In this document: one piece after another, positions 1 to 9,683 of the stretch
Numbering within the stretch: the stretch's first letter is position 1
How the letters are laid out: the number at the start of each line of letters is the position of its first letter
DNA from: Acetobacteraceae bacterium H6797
Lineage (GTDB): Bacteria; Pseudomonadota; Alphaproteobacteria; Acetobacterales; Acetobacteraceae
Direction of reading: 5' to 3'
DNA length: 64,000 bases
Assembly (NCBI GenBank): GCA_015223225.1
Contig: JADFCQ010000003.1
Span: 496,001 to 560,000 of the forward strand
Made by a program: the position numbers and the translations under genes
The notes under the pieces: model-generated
What the model was told of the DNA's origin: nothing
The model's database searches: none
Seen by the model: the letters and a program-made list of their open reading frames with translations, nothing else

Positions 1-219
1 CGTATGGAGCGCGATGTCGGGATCTCGGTGGAAACTCTGGCTGTGTTCATCAAGTTCTGGTTGGCCACGACGCCGGCGCTGCCAGAGCCGGCAGCCCAGG
101 CGGCGCGCGCCAAGGCCGGAGAGCGCTATGAGGCGTTCATAACCGCGCTGGGTCGACGGCTGGCGAGCGGACCAAAGCTTAGGCAGGAAGTATCGGACGA
201 CATACCAGCCTCTGAATAG
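1..219 (+). CDS. CopG-like ICE protein, C-terminal part (cut by the window edge)
   Basis: The frame is open to the left edge and ends at 219. The visible 70-odd residues contain an ETLAVFIKFW segment followed by a proline/alanine stretch and an ERYEAFITALGRRLA segment. I recall this pattern from the C-terminal half of ribbon-helix-helix CopG-type proteins encoded between traG (coupling protein) and trbB in alphaproteobacterial ICEs. The DNA-binding N-terminus is outside the window, so the family assignment rests on recall and context. It shares the orientation of the trb operon but is separated from it by 12 kb of cargo. Confidence 0.5.
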   Translation, partial: RMERDVGISVETLAVFIKFWLATTPALPEPAAQAARAKAGERYEAFITALGRRLASGPKLRQEVSDDIPASE

Positions 220-307
220 GTGACGTTGGTCCAGCAAATCTTCTCAATGTTCTGCGCAATTAGATCACCATGGTAGCAGCCCGGCCGCGCGATGATCGAT
301 ATTGCAC

Positions 308-1747
308 TCATTCCGCGGGACCGGCCAAAGCTGCCGCGCCGCATGGCCGTTCATTCTTCCGATTGGCTGGCAGAATGAAAATCGCGGTCAGGACAAGGGC
401 GAGCAGGTTCATGACTGCGGCGCCGATGAAGACCGCGCTCACCTGATGACTCATCAGCGCCGCACCGGTCAGTTGGGGATTGGTATTGGCGGCGAAGACA
501 ACGATCAGCACGCTGAGACCGATGGAGCCGCCGAGCTGGTGGGCGACATTGACGAGCCCCGAGGCCGCGCCCTGGTCCCGGCCTTCCACGCCACGCACGC
601 CGGACGTGGTCAGGGGCGCCATGGCGGCGCCATTGCCGATGCCGATGACCACCATCGGCAGGGCGAGCTGCCAGAATGATGCGTCGGCGCCCGCATTCGC
701 CAACCAAAGCAGCCCGACGCTGATGAGAAGCAACGACCCCATAAGCATCGGAACCCCGCCGATTGCGCGAGTGACGCGAGGAATGGCCATCGCGGCGGCG
801 AATTGAACCGCCGTCATGGGCAGAAAGCCCAGCCCGGCCTGAAACGCCGAATAGCCCAGTACGCGCTGCATAAGCTGCGTCCCGAAGAAGAAGAACGAAA
901 CGATTGAGCCGACATAGAGCATCCGCGCCAGATAGGCGGCGGAGCGTTCGCGGCTGCGCAAGAGGCGTAGCGGCAGGACCGGAACGTCGACTCGGCTTTC
1001 ATGCCACAGGAAAAGCCCGAGGACTGCGACCGAGAGCACCAAAGCCGTAAGCGTGATCGGGTCAAGCCACCCGGCTTCAGCGGCGTTGACCAGTCCATAG
1101 ACCAGCAGCCCAACGCCCACGGTCGACGTGATAGCTCCCATCAGGTCGAACTTGCCTCTCGTGGGCGCATTTTCTGGAATGTAACGCGCAACGGCGAATA
1201 CCAAGGCGATGCCGATCGGAATGTTCACCAGAAAGCCGATCCGCCAGGACAACAGGCCTGCGAAGATTCCGCCGAGCACCAGGCCGAGGCTCGCGCCCGC
1301 ACCGGCGACGACCGAATACCAGGCCAATGCGCGAGTGCGCTCAGCACCTTCGGAAAAGGTGGTCGAGATGATGGCCAGCACGCTCGGCGCTAGGATCGAT
1401 GCCCCGAGCCCTTGGACGGCCCGGGCCGCGATCAGCTCGTAGGGCGATTGAGAAATGCCGATGACTAGGGACGCGAGCGTAAACAGCACGACGCCGATCT
1501 GCAGAACTCGCCGGCGGCCGAACGTGTCGCCAAGCCGGGCAGAAAGCAGAAGGAACCCGCCGAAGCAGAGCAGGTAGGCGTTCTGAACCCAGGTCTGCAT
1601 CACGGGGCTCATATTCATCGTTTTGCCGATCTCCGGCATGCCCGTGTAGACAATGGAAAGATCGAGCAGGATCATCAGATAGGCGGTCAGCACAACGCCA
1701 AGAATCGTGTTGGGGCTGGCAGACCGCGGAGCGCGGTCGAATGTCAT
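308..1747 (-). CDS. MFS transporter, DHA2 (EmrB/QacA-like) drug efflux family
   Basis: This is a 479-residue polytopic membrane protein with about 14 hydrophobic segments, as expected for 14-helix DHA2 proton antiporters. Motif A of the major facilitator superfamily is seen as RLGDTFGRRR at residues 71-80, and the acidic LLDLSIV segment of helix 1 is at about 27-33. A glycine-rich motif C-like stretch lies near residues 150-160. The family exports hydrophobic drugs and toxic metabolites across the inner membrane. It is the last gene of the left cargo block before the CopG fragment and probably has its own promoter, since the conserved box at about 1822 lies upstream. Substrate unknown. Confidence 0.85.
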   Translation of the reverse strand: MTFDRAPRSASPNTILGVVLTAYLMILLDLSIVYTGMPEIGKTMNMSPVMQTWVQNAYLLCFGGFLLLSARLGDTFGRRRVLQIGVVLFTLASLVIGISQSPYELIAARAVQGLGASILAPSVLAIISTTFSEGAERTRALAWYSVVAGAGASLGLVLGGIFAGLLSWRIGFLVNIPIGIALVFAVARYIPENAPTRGKFDLMGAITSTVGVGLLVYGLVNAAEAGWLDPITLTALVLSVAVLGLFLWHESRVDVPVLPLRLLRSRERSAAYLARMLYVGSIVSFFFFGTQLMQRVLGYSAFQAGLGFLPMTAVQFAAAMAIPRVTRAIGGVPMLMGSLLLISVGLLWLANAGADASFWQLALPMVVIGIGNGAAMAPLTTSGVRGVEGRDQGAASGLVNVAHQLGGSIGLSVLIVVFAANTNPQLTGAALMSHQVSAVFIGAAVMNLLALVLTAIFILPANRKNERPCGAAALAGPAE

Positions 1748-1820
1748 CGGATAGCTTTCATTGGTCAGGTCTTTCCAGCATCGCCGGACGTGACGCCAAT
1801 GTAGGCTCCCTCAACTATGT

Positions 1821-1857
1821 TGATTAGCAGGCATTATCGGCATGAGCCGTTAAGCAG
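1821..1857 (-). promoter_or_regulatory. Degenerate copy of the conserved TTAG box upstream of the MFS gene
   Basis: TGATTAG at 1821-1827 is followed by a GCATTAT segment and then CATGAGC. The arrangement matches the element found at 11988, 38141, 42394 and 43373, but the right half of the inverted repeat (CTAA) is not kept. It lies about 75 bp upstream of the MFS start. Recognised only by comparison with the better copies. Confidence 0.35.
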
Positions 1858-1883
1858 GACTAACAAGTAGCAGGGCAAAGGCT

Positions 1884-2669
1884 CTACGCCCGTCGTTCAA
1901 ATCCCGTCCTGATGTTTTCCAAGTCCGCCACGATCCGCGCCGGCTCACTATCGAGGGGCATATTCGGCAAGTCGCGCGCGCCATCCAGCGCGTCTGGAGG
2001 ATCGGCTTGAAGCGGGGCGAAGACAGGATCGAAATCCGTCTGCTCTGGCCCTCTTTCGCTGTGCAGTTCGAAGGTCTTTCCCAAGGCGGCCTCCGACGAC
2101 AGGCTGCGAACCAACACCTCGGCGATCTGACGCCGTGCAATCACGCCGTCACTCGGATTGCCAGCCAGAGGCTTATCGCCCTGCAGCATCACCAGCCGGT
2201 TCTGATCGGCCTCGTTGTAGTCGAACCAGGCAGGCCGAACGATCGTATAGGGCAGACCACTGGCGCGCACGAGGCGCTCGGCGCGTCGCTTCCAATCGTG
2301 TGAACCTTTGCGGTCGGTGGCGCCGATCGCCGTCATAAGCGCGATGCGCGCCTTGTGTCCCTGAAGCGCGACAAGCACGTTGCGCACGCCGCCATAGTCA
2401 ACGGCCTCCGCCCCGCTCGGATTGCCGTAGGTTCCTTGGGTAAACACGACAGCGTCGATCCCGGCGACGGCCTTAGAAAGCGTTTCGGCGCGAGTCAGGT
2501 CGCCGACCACGACGTCCACTTCCGGCGGAAACGCCTTCCCACGATGCGCGTCGCGAACAAGAGCCCGCACGGCAAATCCGTGTTCGAGTGCGGCAGCGAC
2601 CACAAAACGTCCGATGCTGCCGGTCGCGCCGACGATGAGCAAGGTGAGTTGAGCTTCATTCATCACCAT
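1884..2669 (-). CDS. NmrA-like NAD(P)-binding SDR-family protein
   Basis: Atypical short-chain dehydrogenase with an N-terminal Rossmann motif GATGSIGRF at about residues 14-22, typical of NmrA/HSCARG and BVR-B-type NAD(P)H-binding proteins. A later VRPAWFDY segment is typical of the same group. I chose the ATG at 2669, six bases after the stop of the upstream hydrolase and with GAGG upstream. An in-frame ATG at 2735 would overlap that gene by 60 bases. It is the last gene of the 5971-to-1884 operon. A close paralogue lies at 36144-36947 and shares DWKRRAERLVRASG. Such proteins act as reductases or as NADP(H) sensors; which applies here is not visible. Confidence 0.8.
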   Translation of the reverse strand: MVMNEAQLTLLIVGATGSIGRFVVAAALEHGFAVRALVRDAHRGKAFPPEVDVVVGDLTRAETLSKAVAGIDAVVFTQGTYGNPSGAEAVDYGGVRNVLVALQGHKARIALMTAIGATDRKGSHDWKRRAERLVRASGLPYTIVRPAWFDYNEADQNRLVMLQGDKPLAGNPSDGVIARRQIAEVLVRSLSSEAALGKTFELHSERGPEQTDFDPVFAPLQADPPDALDGARDLPNMPLDSEPARIVADLENIRTGFERRA

Positions 2670-2674
2670 TCTCG

Positions 2675-3721
2675 CTACTGCCTCTGACTGATCTTGATGA
2701 ATTTTTCCCAGAACCGCGTCGCGTCGGCGATCCATCCCTCGGCGCTCGTGCCTATGCCCGGTCCGAAACCGTGCCCAAGGCCTTTGTACTTGTGGTACTC
2801 CACCTCCGTTCCCGCCCGTCGCAGCGCCGCCACGCGTCGCTCCATGACGGAAGGCGGTGCGATGCCGTCTTGCTCACCCACAACGACGAAAGTGGGCGGT
2901 TCACCGGGAGCGGTGTCCGAATGCGCGGTGTAAGCCATCACGAGGGCAGCGGGCTTGGGGAGATCCGCGCCTCCGAACGCCGCGACGCCGTGGGACCCGA
3001 TCGCCGCAGCCATCCTCGCGCCTGCCGAACTGCCCCACAGCGAGTAATCGCGGGTGTCGACGCCGAGAGCGCTCGCGTTCCTAAAGATGGTCGAAATCGC
3101 CGCGGCCAGATCCTCCGTGGCCGCGCGCCCGCCAAGGCCCACTCGATACTTGATGACGAAGGCGTTGTAGCCCTGGCCGGCGATATCGACCGCGTAAGGA
3201 AATCCCTCGTGGACAGACCCGACATACGAAAATCCGCCGCCAGGCGAAATGATTGCGAAAGGCGCGCCGGGCGTGCCCCGAAAGAAGAATAACCCCGTCT
3301 GGTCTTTTGTCGGATCGGCTCGTTTCTGCGCTTCAGTATAGATATTGTAGAAGACCGGCCTGCCATTGTTCACATCGTCGATCATGTGATTCAGGCCGGC
3401 GACGACCGCGCCGGGATCGACATGGCTATGATAAGGAAGAAGGCTCCTAAAATCGCTCAGTGGCATTGCCTCGTCGTAGGCGCGGTCGGTCCACGGCATC
3501 AGCAAATGGGAATGCCCGCTGAAGGCTGGATGGTTCAGGAGAGCCCCGATTGTATCGTCAGGACCGAGATGGCCAAACTGCGCCGCGAGCGCAGCTTTAT
3601 TTCGCGCCGTATCGAGCCTGTGATTGGGATATGCCACCTCGATCTCTCCCGCCAATGCGACGAAGGATGCAGAAAACAGGGACATGACCAGCCAGACGGA
3701 GTGCAAGGAGAATGCAATCAT
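2675..3721 (-). CDS. Exported alpha/beta hydrolase (esterase/lipase-like)
   Basis: The protein has 348 residues. A hydrophobic N-terminus with a probable cleavage site near residue 25 (ALAGE) suggests export. The fold is indicated by an oxyanion-hole SPGGGF, a nucleophile elbow GSSAG, a candidate Asp in GEQDG and a His in GLGHGFG near the C-terminus. That is a complete Ser-Asp-His triad of the carboxylesterase/BD-FAE type. The gene lies 5 bases after the FMN-binding protein and 5 bases before the NmrA-like gene, so it belongs to the same operon. The substrate is probably a carboxylic or carbohydrate ester, but this is not determined. Confidence 0.8.
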   Translation of the reverse strand: MIAFSLHSVWLVMSLFSASFVALAGEIEVAYPNHRLDTARNKAALAAQFGHLGPDDTIGALLNHPAFSGHSHLLMPWTDRAYDEAMPLSDFRSLLPYHSHVDPGAVVAGLNHMIDDVNNGRPVFYNIYTEAQKRADPTKDQTGLFFFRGTPGAPFAIISPGGGFSYVGSVHEGFPYAVDIAGQGYNAFVIKYRVGLGGRAATEDLAAAISTIFRNASALGVDTRDYSLWGSSAGARMAAAIGSHGVAAFGGADLPKPAALVMAYTAHSDTAPGEPPTFVVVGEQDGIAPPSVMERRVAALRRAGTEVEYHKYKGLGHGFGPGIGTSAEGWIADATRFWEKFIKISQRQ

Positions 3722-3726
3722 TCTCG

Positions 3727-4155
3727 TTACCGCCTGGCCTTGTCTCTGATCTGTTGTAGGGCGGCGTTGAAGCCTTCCGGCGTGCCGCTTGATCCGGCGA
3801 GCTTGCCAACCCGCAACTGATCAATAGGCTTGCCCACCACCACTGCCGGTACTGCGGCGGCGAAGCGTCGCTGAAAGTCGAGCGACGTTGGAACGGTGGC
3901 ATGCGTCGTAACCACGACGTCGGTTATGATGCCGTCTTTCAACGTCACGGTCGCCGTGATGAACGATGGCGCTCCGCCATATTGGCCCGTGGCGGTATAG
4001 ACGCCATCGGCGTAGCGACTTTCGGTGATCGCGTCACTGCCGCCTCGACGCTGCGCGAAAGTTCCCTGGGCGGCAGCTTCCGAGCCCCAGATCGCCGCCA
4101 AAACCAAAGCGGCGGGTAATGCACCCAACAGGCGCCTCTTTCTCTGCTTGTCCAT
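3727..4155 (-). CDS. Exported FMN-binding domain protein (probable ApbE substrate)
   Basis: The protein has 142 residues: a signal peptide (about 1-29, ending SEAAAQ) and one FMN-binding domain. DGVYTATGQYGG (about 50-61) and the following VTLKDGIITDV are the usual entry to that domain. AGSSGTPEGFNAAL (about 120-133) aligns with the flavinylation segment (consensus D-x-x-S-G-A-T) of NqrC/RnfG-type proteins. The acceptor position would be Ser123, and the usual upstream Asp is Gly. Start at 4155 is chosen for the AAAGGA ribosome site 7 bases upstream. The apbE gene lies 14 bases upstream in the same operon, which supports covalent FMN attachment. Confidence 0.8.
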   Translation of the reverse strand: MDKQRKRRLLGALPAALVLAAIWGSEAAAQGTFAQRRGGSDAITESRYADGVYTATGQYGGAPSFITATVTLKDGIITDVVVTTHATVPTSLDFQRRFAAAVPAVVVGKPIDQLRVGKLAGSSGTPEGFNAALQQIRDKARR

Positions 4156-4169
4156 GTCGATATCCTTTC

Positions 4170-5045
4170 TCAGGTGAACAGCTCTCCATCGAAGTTGGCG
4201 GAAATCTCCGCACGGCCATCTGCGAACATCCGGACGCACGAAAAGTCGAACGATGCGGCGAGATCTTCGGCTTGCGTGAAGAACAGCGCCGTCGCCAAAC
4301 CATCGGCGGTCAAGGCATCGTTCGCGGCCACCCACGTCGCGATAACGTCGCTGACGGGAACACCCGTGCGCCCATCGACGACGTGGTGAAAGTCTCCCCA
4401 AGCACGCCTGTTCGACGCCGAGGCGCACAGGGCGCGTCCCTTGAGCCGTGCTACGCCGATCGCGAGGCTGGGGTCCGATGGGTGCTCCAGTCCAACGTCG
4501 AGCATTTCCGATCCGGCGTGAATGAGATCACCGCTGCCATCCACGACGAAGGCATCGACGCCTTCATCGCGGAGCAATCCCGCGACGATATCGACCAGAT
4601 ATCCTTTGCCCGCCGCACCGACATCGATCACCAACGGACGCTGCGTGACGATGACGGAATCACGCCTCTCGACATCCGTCGCCCAGTTCGGCCGCTGGTC
4701 GGAATGCCGCGCGATCGCGATCGGATCATGCGTCAGGGAATAGCGTCGATCATAGCCGAGCAGTTCGAGGTCTCGACCGATCAGCGGATCGACCGCACCC
4801 GACGTCGCCGCATGCAGCCTGTCGTAAAGCTCGAACAGCGCTGGCGCGTCGTCGGGGAACTGGAAGCTCCCGCCGCTATCGGCGGCGGCGATCCGCGCGA
4901 CAAGGGAGTCCGATCGAAACCGGGAATAGACGGAGTCGAAGCTCTCGATACGCCCCAGAATCGCCTGTCGCACCGACGCAGAAAGAGGCCGAGGCGTATC
5001 GATCTCCCAGGATGTCCCAATGGCGTCGAACTTGAACTTGAACAT
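4170..5045 (-). CDS. apbE: FAD:protein FMN transferase (ApbE)
   Basis: ApbE transfers FMN from FAD to a Thr/Ser of target proteins outside the cytoplasm. The 291-residue product shows the family landmarks in order: DVGAAGKGYLVD (the usual DxGxxAKGY), VDGSGDL, HHVVDGRTG (usual H-x-I-x-DPxTG) and TADGLATALF. No signal peptide or lipobox is evident at this start, unlike most periplasmic ApbE proteins. It may act in the cytoplasm, or the true N-terminus may differ. It sits between an aldo/keto reductase and the gene for its likely substrate, the FMN-binding protein. Confidence 0.9.
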   Translation of the reverse strand: MFKFKFDAIGTSWEIDTPRPLSASVRQAILGRIESFDSVYSRFRSDSLVARIAAADSGGSFQFPDDAPALFELYDRLHAATSGAVDPLIGRDLELLGYDRRYSLTHDPIAIARHSDQRPNWATDVERRDSVIVTQRPLVIDVGAAGKGYLVDIVAGLLRDEGVDAFVVDGSGDLIHAGSEMLDVGLEHPSDPSLAIGVARLKGRALCASASNRRAWGDFHHVVDGRTGVPVSDVIATWVAANDALTADGLATALFFTQAEDLAASFDFSCVRMFADGRAEISANFDGELFT

Positions 5046-5113
5046 GGTGTTCGCGCGTCCGCCTGCCGTGGAAAGCGGACAGCCGTCTCCTTTGGTCTCA
5101 GTGACCCATCAAC

Positions 5114-6145
<1,032 letters not shown>

Positions 6146-7036
6146 ATGGAAAATCTCAACGACCTTGCCGCATTCGGGGCCGTCGCACGCGAACGGAGCT
6201 TTACGCGCGCCGCCGCGAAGCTTCGCGTGTCACCATCGGCACTGAGCCAGACCGTCCGCAATCTCGAGGAACGGCTGGGGATACGGCTCCTGACCCGCAC
6301 CACGCGCAGCGTCGCGCCGACCGAAGCTGGCGAACGCCTCTTGCGAACCATCACGCCGCGCTTTGACGAAATCGAGGCGGAACTCGCCGCGTTGAGCGAA
6401 CTGCGCGACAAGCCCGCCGGAACCGTCAGGATCACGGCTGGAGAACATCCCGCCATCTCGGTGCTGCAACCCGCTCTCAAGCGGTTTCTTCCAGATCATC
6501 CCGATATCAACGTCGAAATCATTATCGACTATGGCCTGACCGACATTGTTGCAGAGGGCTATGACGCAGGCGTTCGCATGGGTGAGCAGGTCGCCAAGGA
6601 CATGATCGCCGTGCCCATCGGACCGGAAATGCGCATGGCCGTTGTCGCCTCGCCGGACTATTTCAAGCGACATCCCCGCCCGGAAACGCCTCAGGATCTC
6701 ACCGCGCACAAATGTATCAATATCCGTTTGCCGACCTATGGCGGGGTGTTCACCTGGGGCCTCTCGAAAGAAGGGCGGGAGGTCAAAGTTCGGGGTGAAG
6801 GACAGCTCGTCTTCAACAGTCTGAGCATGCGCCTCTCCTCGGCGCTGGACGGACTCGGTGTTGCCTATATGCCTGAAGATCAAGCCCTCCCGCATATCGC
6901 CAAAGGTCGGCTGGTGCGGGTTCTGGAAGATTGGTGCCCCTATTTTCCCGGCTATCACCTCTACTATCCGAGCCGACGGCAACAGTCGCCGGCGCTGGCC
7001 CTACTGGTGGACATTCTCCGCTACCGCGGCGGCTGA
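6146..7036 (+). CDS. LysR-family transcriptional regulator, paralogue 1
   Basis: The 296-residue protein has an N-terminal winged helix-turn-helix (about 1-60, with ERSFTRAAAKLRVSPSALS) and a LysR substrate-binding domain. The C-terminal pattern FPGYHLYYPSRRQ is shared with the regulators at 38189 and 43418, which makes the three close paralogues. Divergent from the aldo/keto reductase operon, which it probably controls. Its last 36 bases overlap the 3' end of the convergent DUF4405 gene. The inducer is unknown. Confidence 0.9.
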   Translation: MENLNDLAAFGAVARERSFTRAAAKLRVSPSALSQTVRNLEERLGIRLLTRTTRSVAPTEAGERLLRTITPRFDEIEAELAALSELRDKPAGTVRITAGEHPAISVLQPALKRFLPDHPDINVEIIIDYGLTDIVAEGYDAGVRMGEQVAKDMIAVPIGPEMRMAVVASPDYFKRHPRPETPQDLTAHKCINIRLPTYGGVFTWGLSKEGREVKVRGEGQLVFNSLSMRLSSALDGLGVAYMPEDQALPHIAKGRLVRVLEDWCPYFPGYHLYYPSRRQQSPALALLVDILRYRGG

Positions 7037-7714
7037 TCTGGGCCTGCGCTTCCGCGCTTGAAGCCACTTCATCGCGTAGTAGGTCAGGCACATATAGAGC
7101 CCAGCAATCGCAAGACAGTGGATGAAAAAGCCCGCGACGGATTCCTCGAAGTTCCACCAGTCAAGCGTCATCTGCATGGACAGCTTTGTGCCGACCGCCA
7201 GCTCGAACGAACTCCATACGCCATGTATCGCGATGGCGATCGCTATCACGCGGAGCAAGGCTGTCCTCACAGCATTCGGCTTCGTGATCCCCGTAAGTTT
7301 GCGCGCCACGCCCATGATCATCGGCCAGCGCAGGCCGAGATGGACGGAGACGATCACCAGCACCCAGTAGGCCGCGAGCGTATGAATCTGCCGCACGGTG
7401 AAGCCGGCATAGGGGGATATGACCCCCGACAGCGCATTCGAAATGAGCACACTGGTGACGAGAAGCGCCAGCATCGCCAGCATCAGCAGGAACGTCACCA
7501 CGATGTTGAACAGGCTGCGCGGCTCGCGGGCGCCTTTTGCGATCGTGCCGTACCATCGCCGATTGAAGACGTTATGCGCGATGAGGAGCAGGAACATGGC
7601 GGTCCCGGCCACTTCATGCGCGACGTTGCCGAGCCACCAATAGGAAAGGCCGAACAGCAAGAGACCGGCTGCGATGAGGTCGAAAACCAGCCGAGACAGG
7701 AAAATCGGGCTCAA
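7001..7714 (-). CDS. DUF4405-type membrane protein (putative b-type haem electron carrier)
   Basis: The 237-residue protein has about six hydrophobic segments. His residues placed in or next to them (HEVAGTAMFLLLIAHN, RQIHTLAAYWV, IVSVHLGL, HGVWSS, FFIHC) could ligate haem. The HxxxNxRW pattern after the second helix fits DUF4405 proteins, which occur with FMN-binding and ApbE proteins in extracytoplasmic electron transfer. It lies 17 bases after the cytochrome P460 gene, last in the operon that begins near 11948. A role in passing electrons between the quinone pool and the flavin or haem proteins is inferred from context. Confidence 0.65.
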   Translation of the reverse strand: MSPIFLSRLVFDLIAAGLLLFGLSYWWLGNVAHEVAGTAMFLLLIAHNVFNRRWYGTIAKGAREPRSLFNIVVTFLLMLAMLALLVTSVLISNALSGVISPYAGFTVRQIHTLAAYWVLVIVSVHLGLRWPMIMGVARKLTGITKPNAVRTALLRVIAIAIAIHGVWSSFELAVGTKLSMQMTLDWWNFEESVAGFFIHCLAIAGLYMCLTYYAMKWLQARKRRPRSAAAVAENVHQ

Positions 7715-7731
7715 ACGTCAGATCTCCCCAC

Positions 7732-8220
7732 TCATTCGACGGGCGTGCCGCTGAAGCGGGGAATGCGATAGGCCGTGAAGAGATAGTCGCTGCCCTGCTG
7801 GCTGCGATGGCACGACTGACAGCGCGCAGTGTTCTCACTCATGTTGATCGACTTGTCCGGCCAGAACCATTGGAACTGCCAGTCGGCGGTGCGGCGGCTT
7901 GCGTCATAGTCCGCGCCCCAATTCTCGCCCTTCTGCATGACGAAGTAGCGATAGAGTTCGCCGTCGCGATGGTCCACCAGCACGAAATGGGTGCCTGCCG
8001 GAATCGGTTGCCCGTTCTTGACTGCCTCCATGGCCGCAGGCGTGGTCATGATGTGCTCCATCACATTGCCGCGCCTGACGGTCGTGTAATGAACCAGCTC
8101 CTCGAGATTGGGAAACTGGACGCGGTTGGTTTCAGCGCGCACCTGCCATCCGATCGCGGAGACAGCGACGGCGGCCAGGGCGCTTAACGCAAGGGTCGTT
8201 GTAATTCGCTTCAAGGGCAT
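7732..8220 (-). CDS. Exported cytochrome P460-family c-type haem protein
   Basis: The 162-residue protein has a signal peptide (about 1-29, ending QVRAE). A haem c attachment motif CQSCH lies near residue 137, followed by a short C-terminal tail, as in small cytochrome P460 proteins. [26 protein letters not shown] fits the P460 core. P460 proteins oxidise hydroxylamine or bind small molecules; many cargo homologues are uncharacterised. The neighbouring cupin and DUF4405 genes on the same strand suggest one transcript. Confidence 0.75.
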   Translation of the reverse strand: MPLKRITTTLALSALAAVAVSAIGWQVRAETNRVQFPNLEELVHYTTVRRGNVMEHIMTTPAAMEAVKNGQPIPAGTHFVLVDHRDGELYRYFVMQKGENWGADYDASRRTADWQFQWFWPDKSINMSENTARCQSCHRSQQGSDYLFTAYRIPRFSGTPVE

Positions 8221-8292
8221 GCTCGCTTTTTCGATTGGGTTCGGCAGGCCGCGATGCGAGCGCCCTGGCGTGTGCTTCGGTTCGCGTCGAGA

Positions 8293-8757
8293 TCAGCGTC
8301 CGTACTGCTCGTCGGACACCTGCTCCATCCAGTCGACGGTCTTGCCGTCCAGCGCTTCGGAGAAGGCGATATGGCTCATGCCGACAGTAGGGCTCGCGCC
8401 ATGCCAGTGCTTCACGCCGGGCGGAATCCAGACGGTATCGCCAGGTCGGATCTCCTGTACCGGGCCGCCCCAATGCTGAACGCGACCCACACCCGACGTC
8501 ACGATGAGCGTTTGGCCCAGCGGATGCGTGTGCCAGGCCGTGCGCGCGCCCGGCTCGAAGGTGACGGTCGCACCGCTAATCCGAGCCTCACCGCTTCCCT
8601 TGAAGCGGTCGTCAACCCGGACGGCGCCGGTGAAGTTCTCGGCCGCCCCCGTGGAGGAGGGCTGTGAACCGGCGCGGGTGACGACGACTTCGGTATCTGC
8701 ATAGGCTGGCGTAGCAAGGGTCATAAGCAGTGCAACTCCGGCAAGGGTTTTCGTCAC
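8293..8757 (-). CDS. Exported small cupin, (R)-hydroxynitrile lyase-like (copy 1)
   Basis: The protein has 154 residues: a signal peptide (about 1-20, ending PAYAD) and one cupin domain. Metal-ligand motifs are the first cupin box [12 protein letters not shown] and the second box with [26 protein letters not shown] at the C-terminus matches the pattern I recall for the Granulicella cupin hydroxynitrile lyase. Family members bind Mn or another metal, and their native roles are mostly unknown. Three paralogues lie at 28646, 32162 and 41912. It is encoded downstream of a CMD-family gene, a pairing repeated at 32162-33329. Confidence 0.85.
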   Translation of the reverse strand: MTKTLAGVALLMTLATPAYADTEVVVTRAGSQPSSTGAAENFTGAVRVDDRFKGSGEARISGATVTFEPGARTAWHTHPLGQTLIVTSGVGRVQHWGGPVQEIRPGDTVWIPPGVKHWHGASPTVGMSHIAFSEALDGKTVDWMEQVSDEQYGR

Positions 8758-8805
8758 GAGCGCTGGTCCTTTCGGGCTGGCGTGGTTTCTGAAGGCTGAG
8801 ATCGG

Positions 8806-9612
8806 TCAGCCGCCCAAGGTCTGGGTTACGACCGTCAGAGCCCTGGTGGCCTTCCCCCAGCCCGCATAGAAGGCGATGTGCGTCAGGGCCTCCGCGATCT
8901 CATCGCGGGTGAGCCCGGCTTGCACGCCGCGGCGCAGATACGGCTCCAGCAGGTCGATGTCGCCGGTGGCGGTAAGGGCGGCGATTGTGACAAGGCTACG
9001 GTCACGGACGCTGAGGTCGGACCTGGTCCAAAGGTCGCCGAAAACAACCCGATTGGTAAGATCGGCGAACTTAGGCGCCACAGCTCCAAATTGAGCGGTT
9101 ACTGCCTCTGCCGCCTCGGCATCCGAAGATGCAGGAGAAAGCCGTTGAAGCTCGGCTTGCAGTGTAGCGAAGTCGATGTTCCGTTCAGTATAGACCCCAT
9201 CATACACTTCGAGCGCCGAGACCGCATTCGGCCAGCCCGAGTAGATGGCAAGGTGGGTAAGAACGCCCGATGCTTCCATCGGCGTGACGCCATTGTTCAA
9301 CGCGCGACCGAGATGGCCGCGAAGCTGCGCCGGCTTGTTGGTGGCGATAAGGACCGAGATAACGGCAAGGCTGCGGTCGCGCGGCGAAAGCCCCTCGCCG
9401 GGCCATATCTCGCCAAAGAGCACCTCGTCGGTGTACTTGGCCATCCCCGGAACCAGTCTTTGCTGAAGCGGGCCTGAGGGGCGCGCACGCGACTGCTCCG
9501 GAGCCGCTTCGGACGCGGCGGGGGTCTCGCTTTGGGCGTTGGCCATGGTGGAAACTCCTCCGGTAAGGACGAGGCTTGCAGCAACGAACAGGTTTCTGGT
9601 GAGCTTTTTCAA
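8806..9612 (-). CDS. Exported carboxymuconolactone decarboxylase (CMD)-family protein, two repeats
   Basis: I choose a TTG start at 9612 because GAGGAG lies 7 bases upstream and the product then begins with a signal peptide (about 1-27, ending ANAQS). The in-frame ATG codons at 9672 and 9756 overlap the upstream gene or give no signal. The mature protein has two CMD repeats, each with SPRDRSL or SVRDRSL, then a helix ending LTHLAIYSGW or LTHIAFYAGW. No CxxC peroxidase motif is seen, so AhpD-like peroxidase activity is unlikely. It may be a lactone or enol decarboxylase or isomerase; the substrate is unknown. Confidence 0.8.
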   Translation of the reverse strand: MKKLTRNLFVAASLVLTGGVSTMANAQSETPAASEAAPEQSRARPSGPLQQRLVPGMAKYTDEVLFGEIWPGEGLSPRDRSLAVISVLIATNKPAQLRGHLGRALNNGVTPMEASGVLTHLAIYSGWPNAVSALEVYDGVYTERNIDFATLQAELQRLSPASSDAEAAEAVTAQFGAVAPKFADLTNRVVFGDLWTRSDLSVRDRSLVTIAALTATGDIDLLEPYLRRGVQAGLTRDEIAEALTHIAFYAGWGKATRALTVVTQTLGG

Positions 9613-9683
9613 TGCGTCACTCCTCGACGTGGCGGAAAAGGCATGGCGCCCAGGTCGAAACCTGAGCGCCATGTCGCGAGTGG

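Noticed and set aside
8806..9612. AhpD-type peroxidase function for the CMD-family protein
   Set aside because: The CxxC-x-x-x-H motif of AhpD is absent from both repeats.
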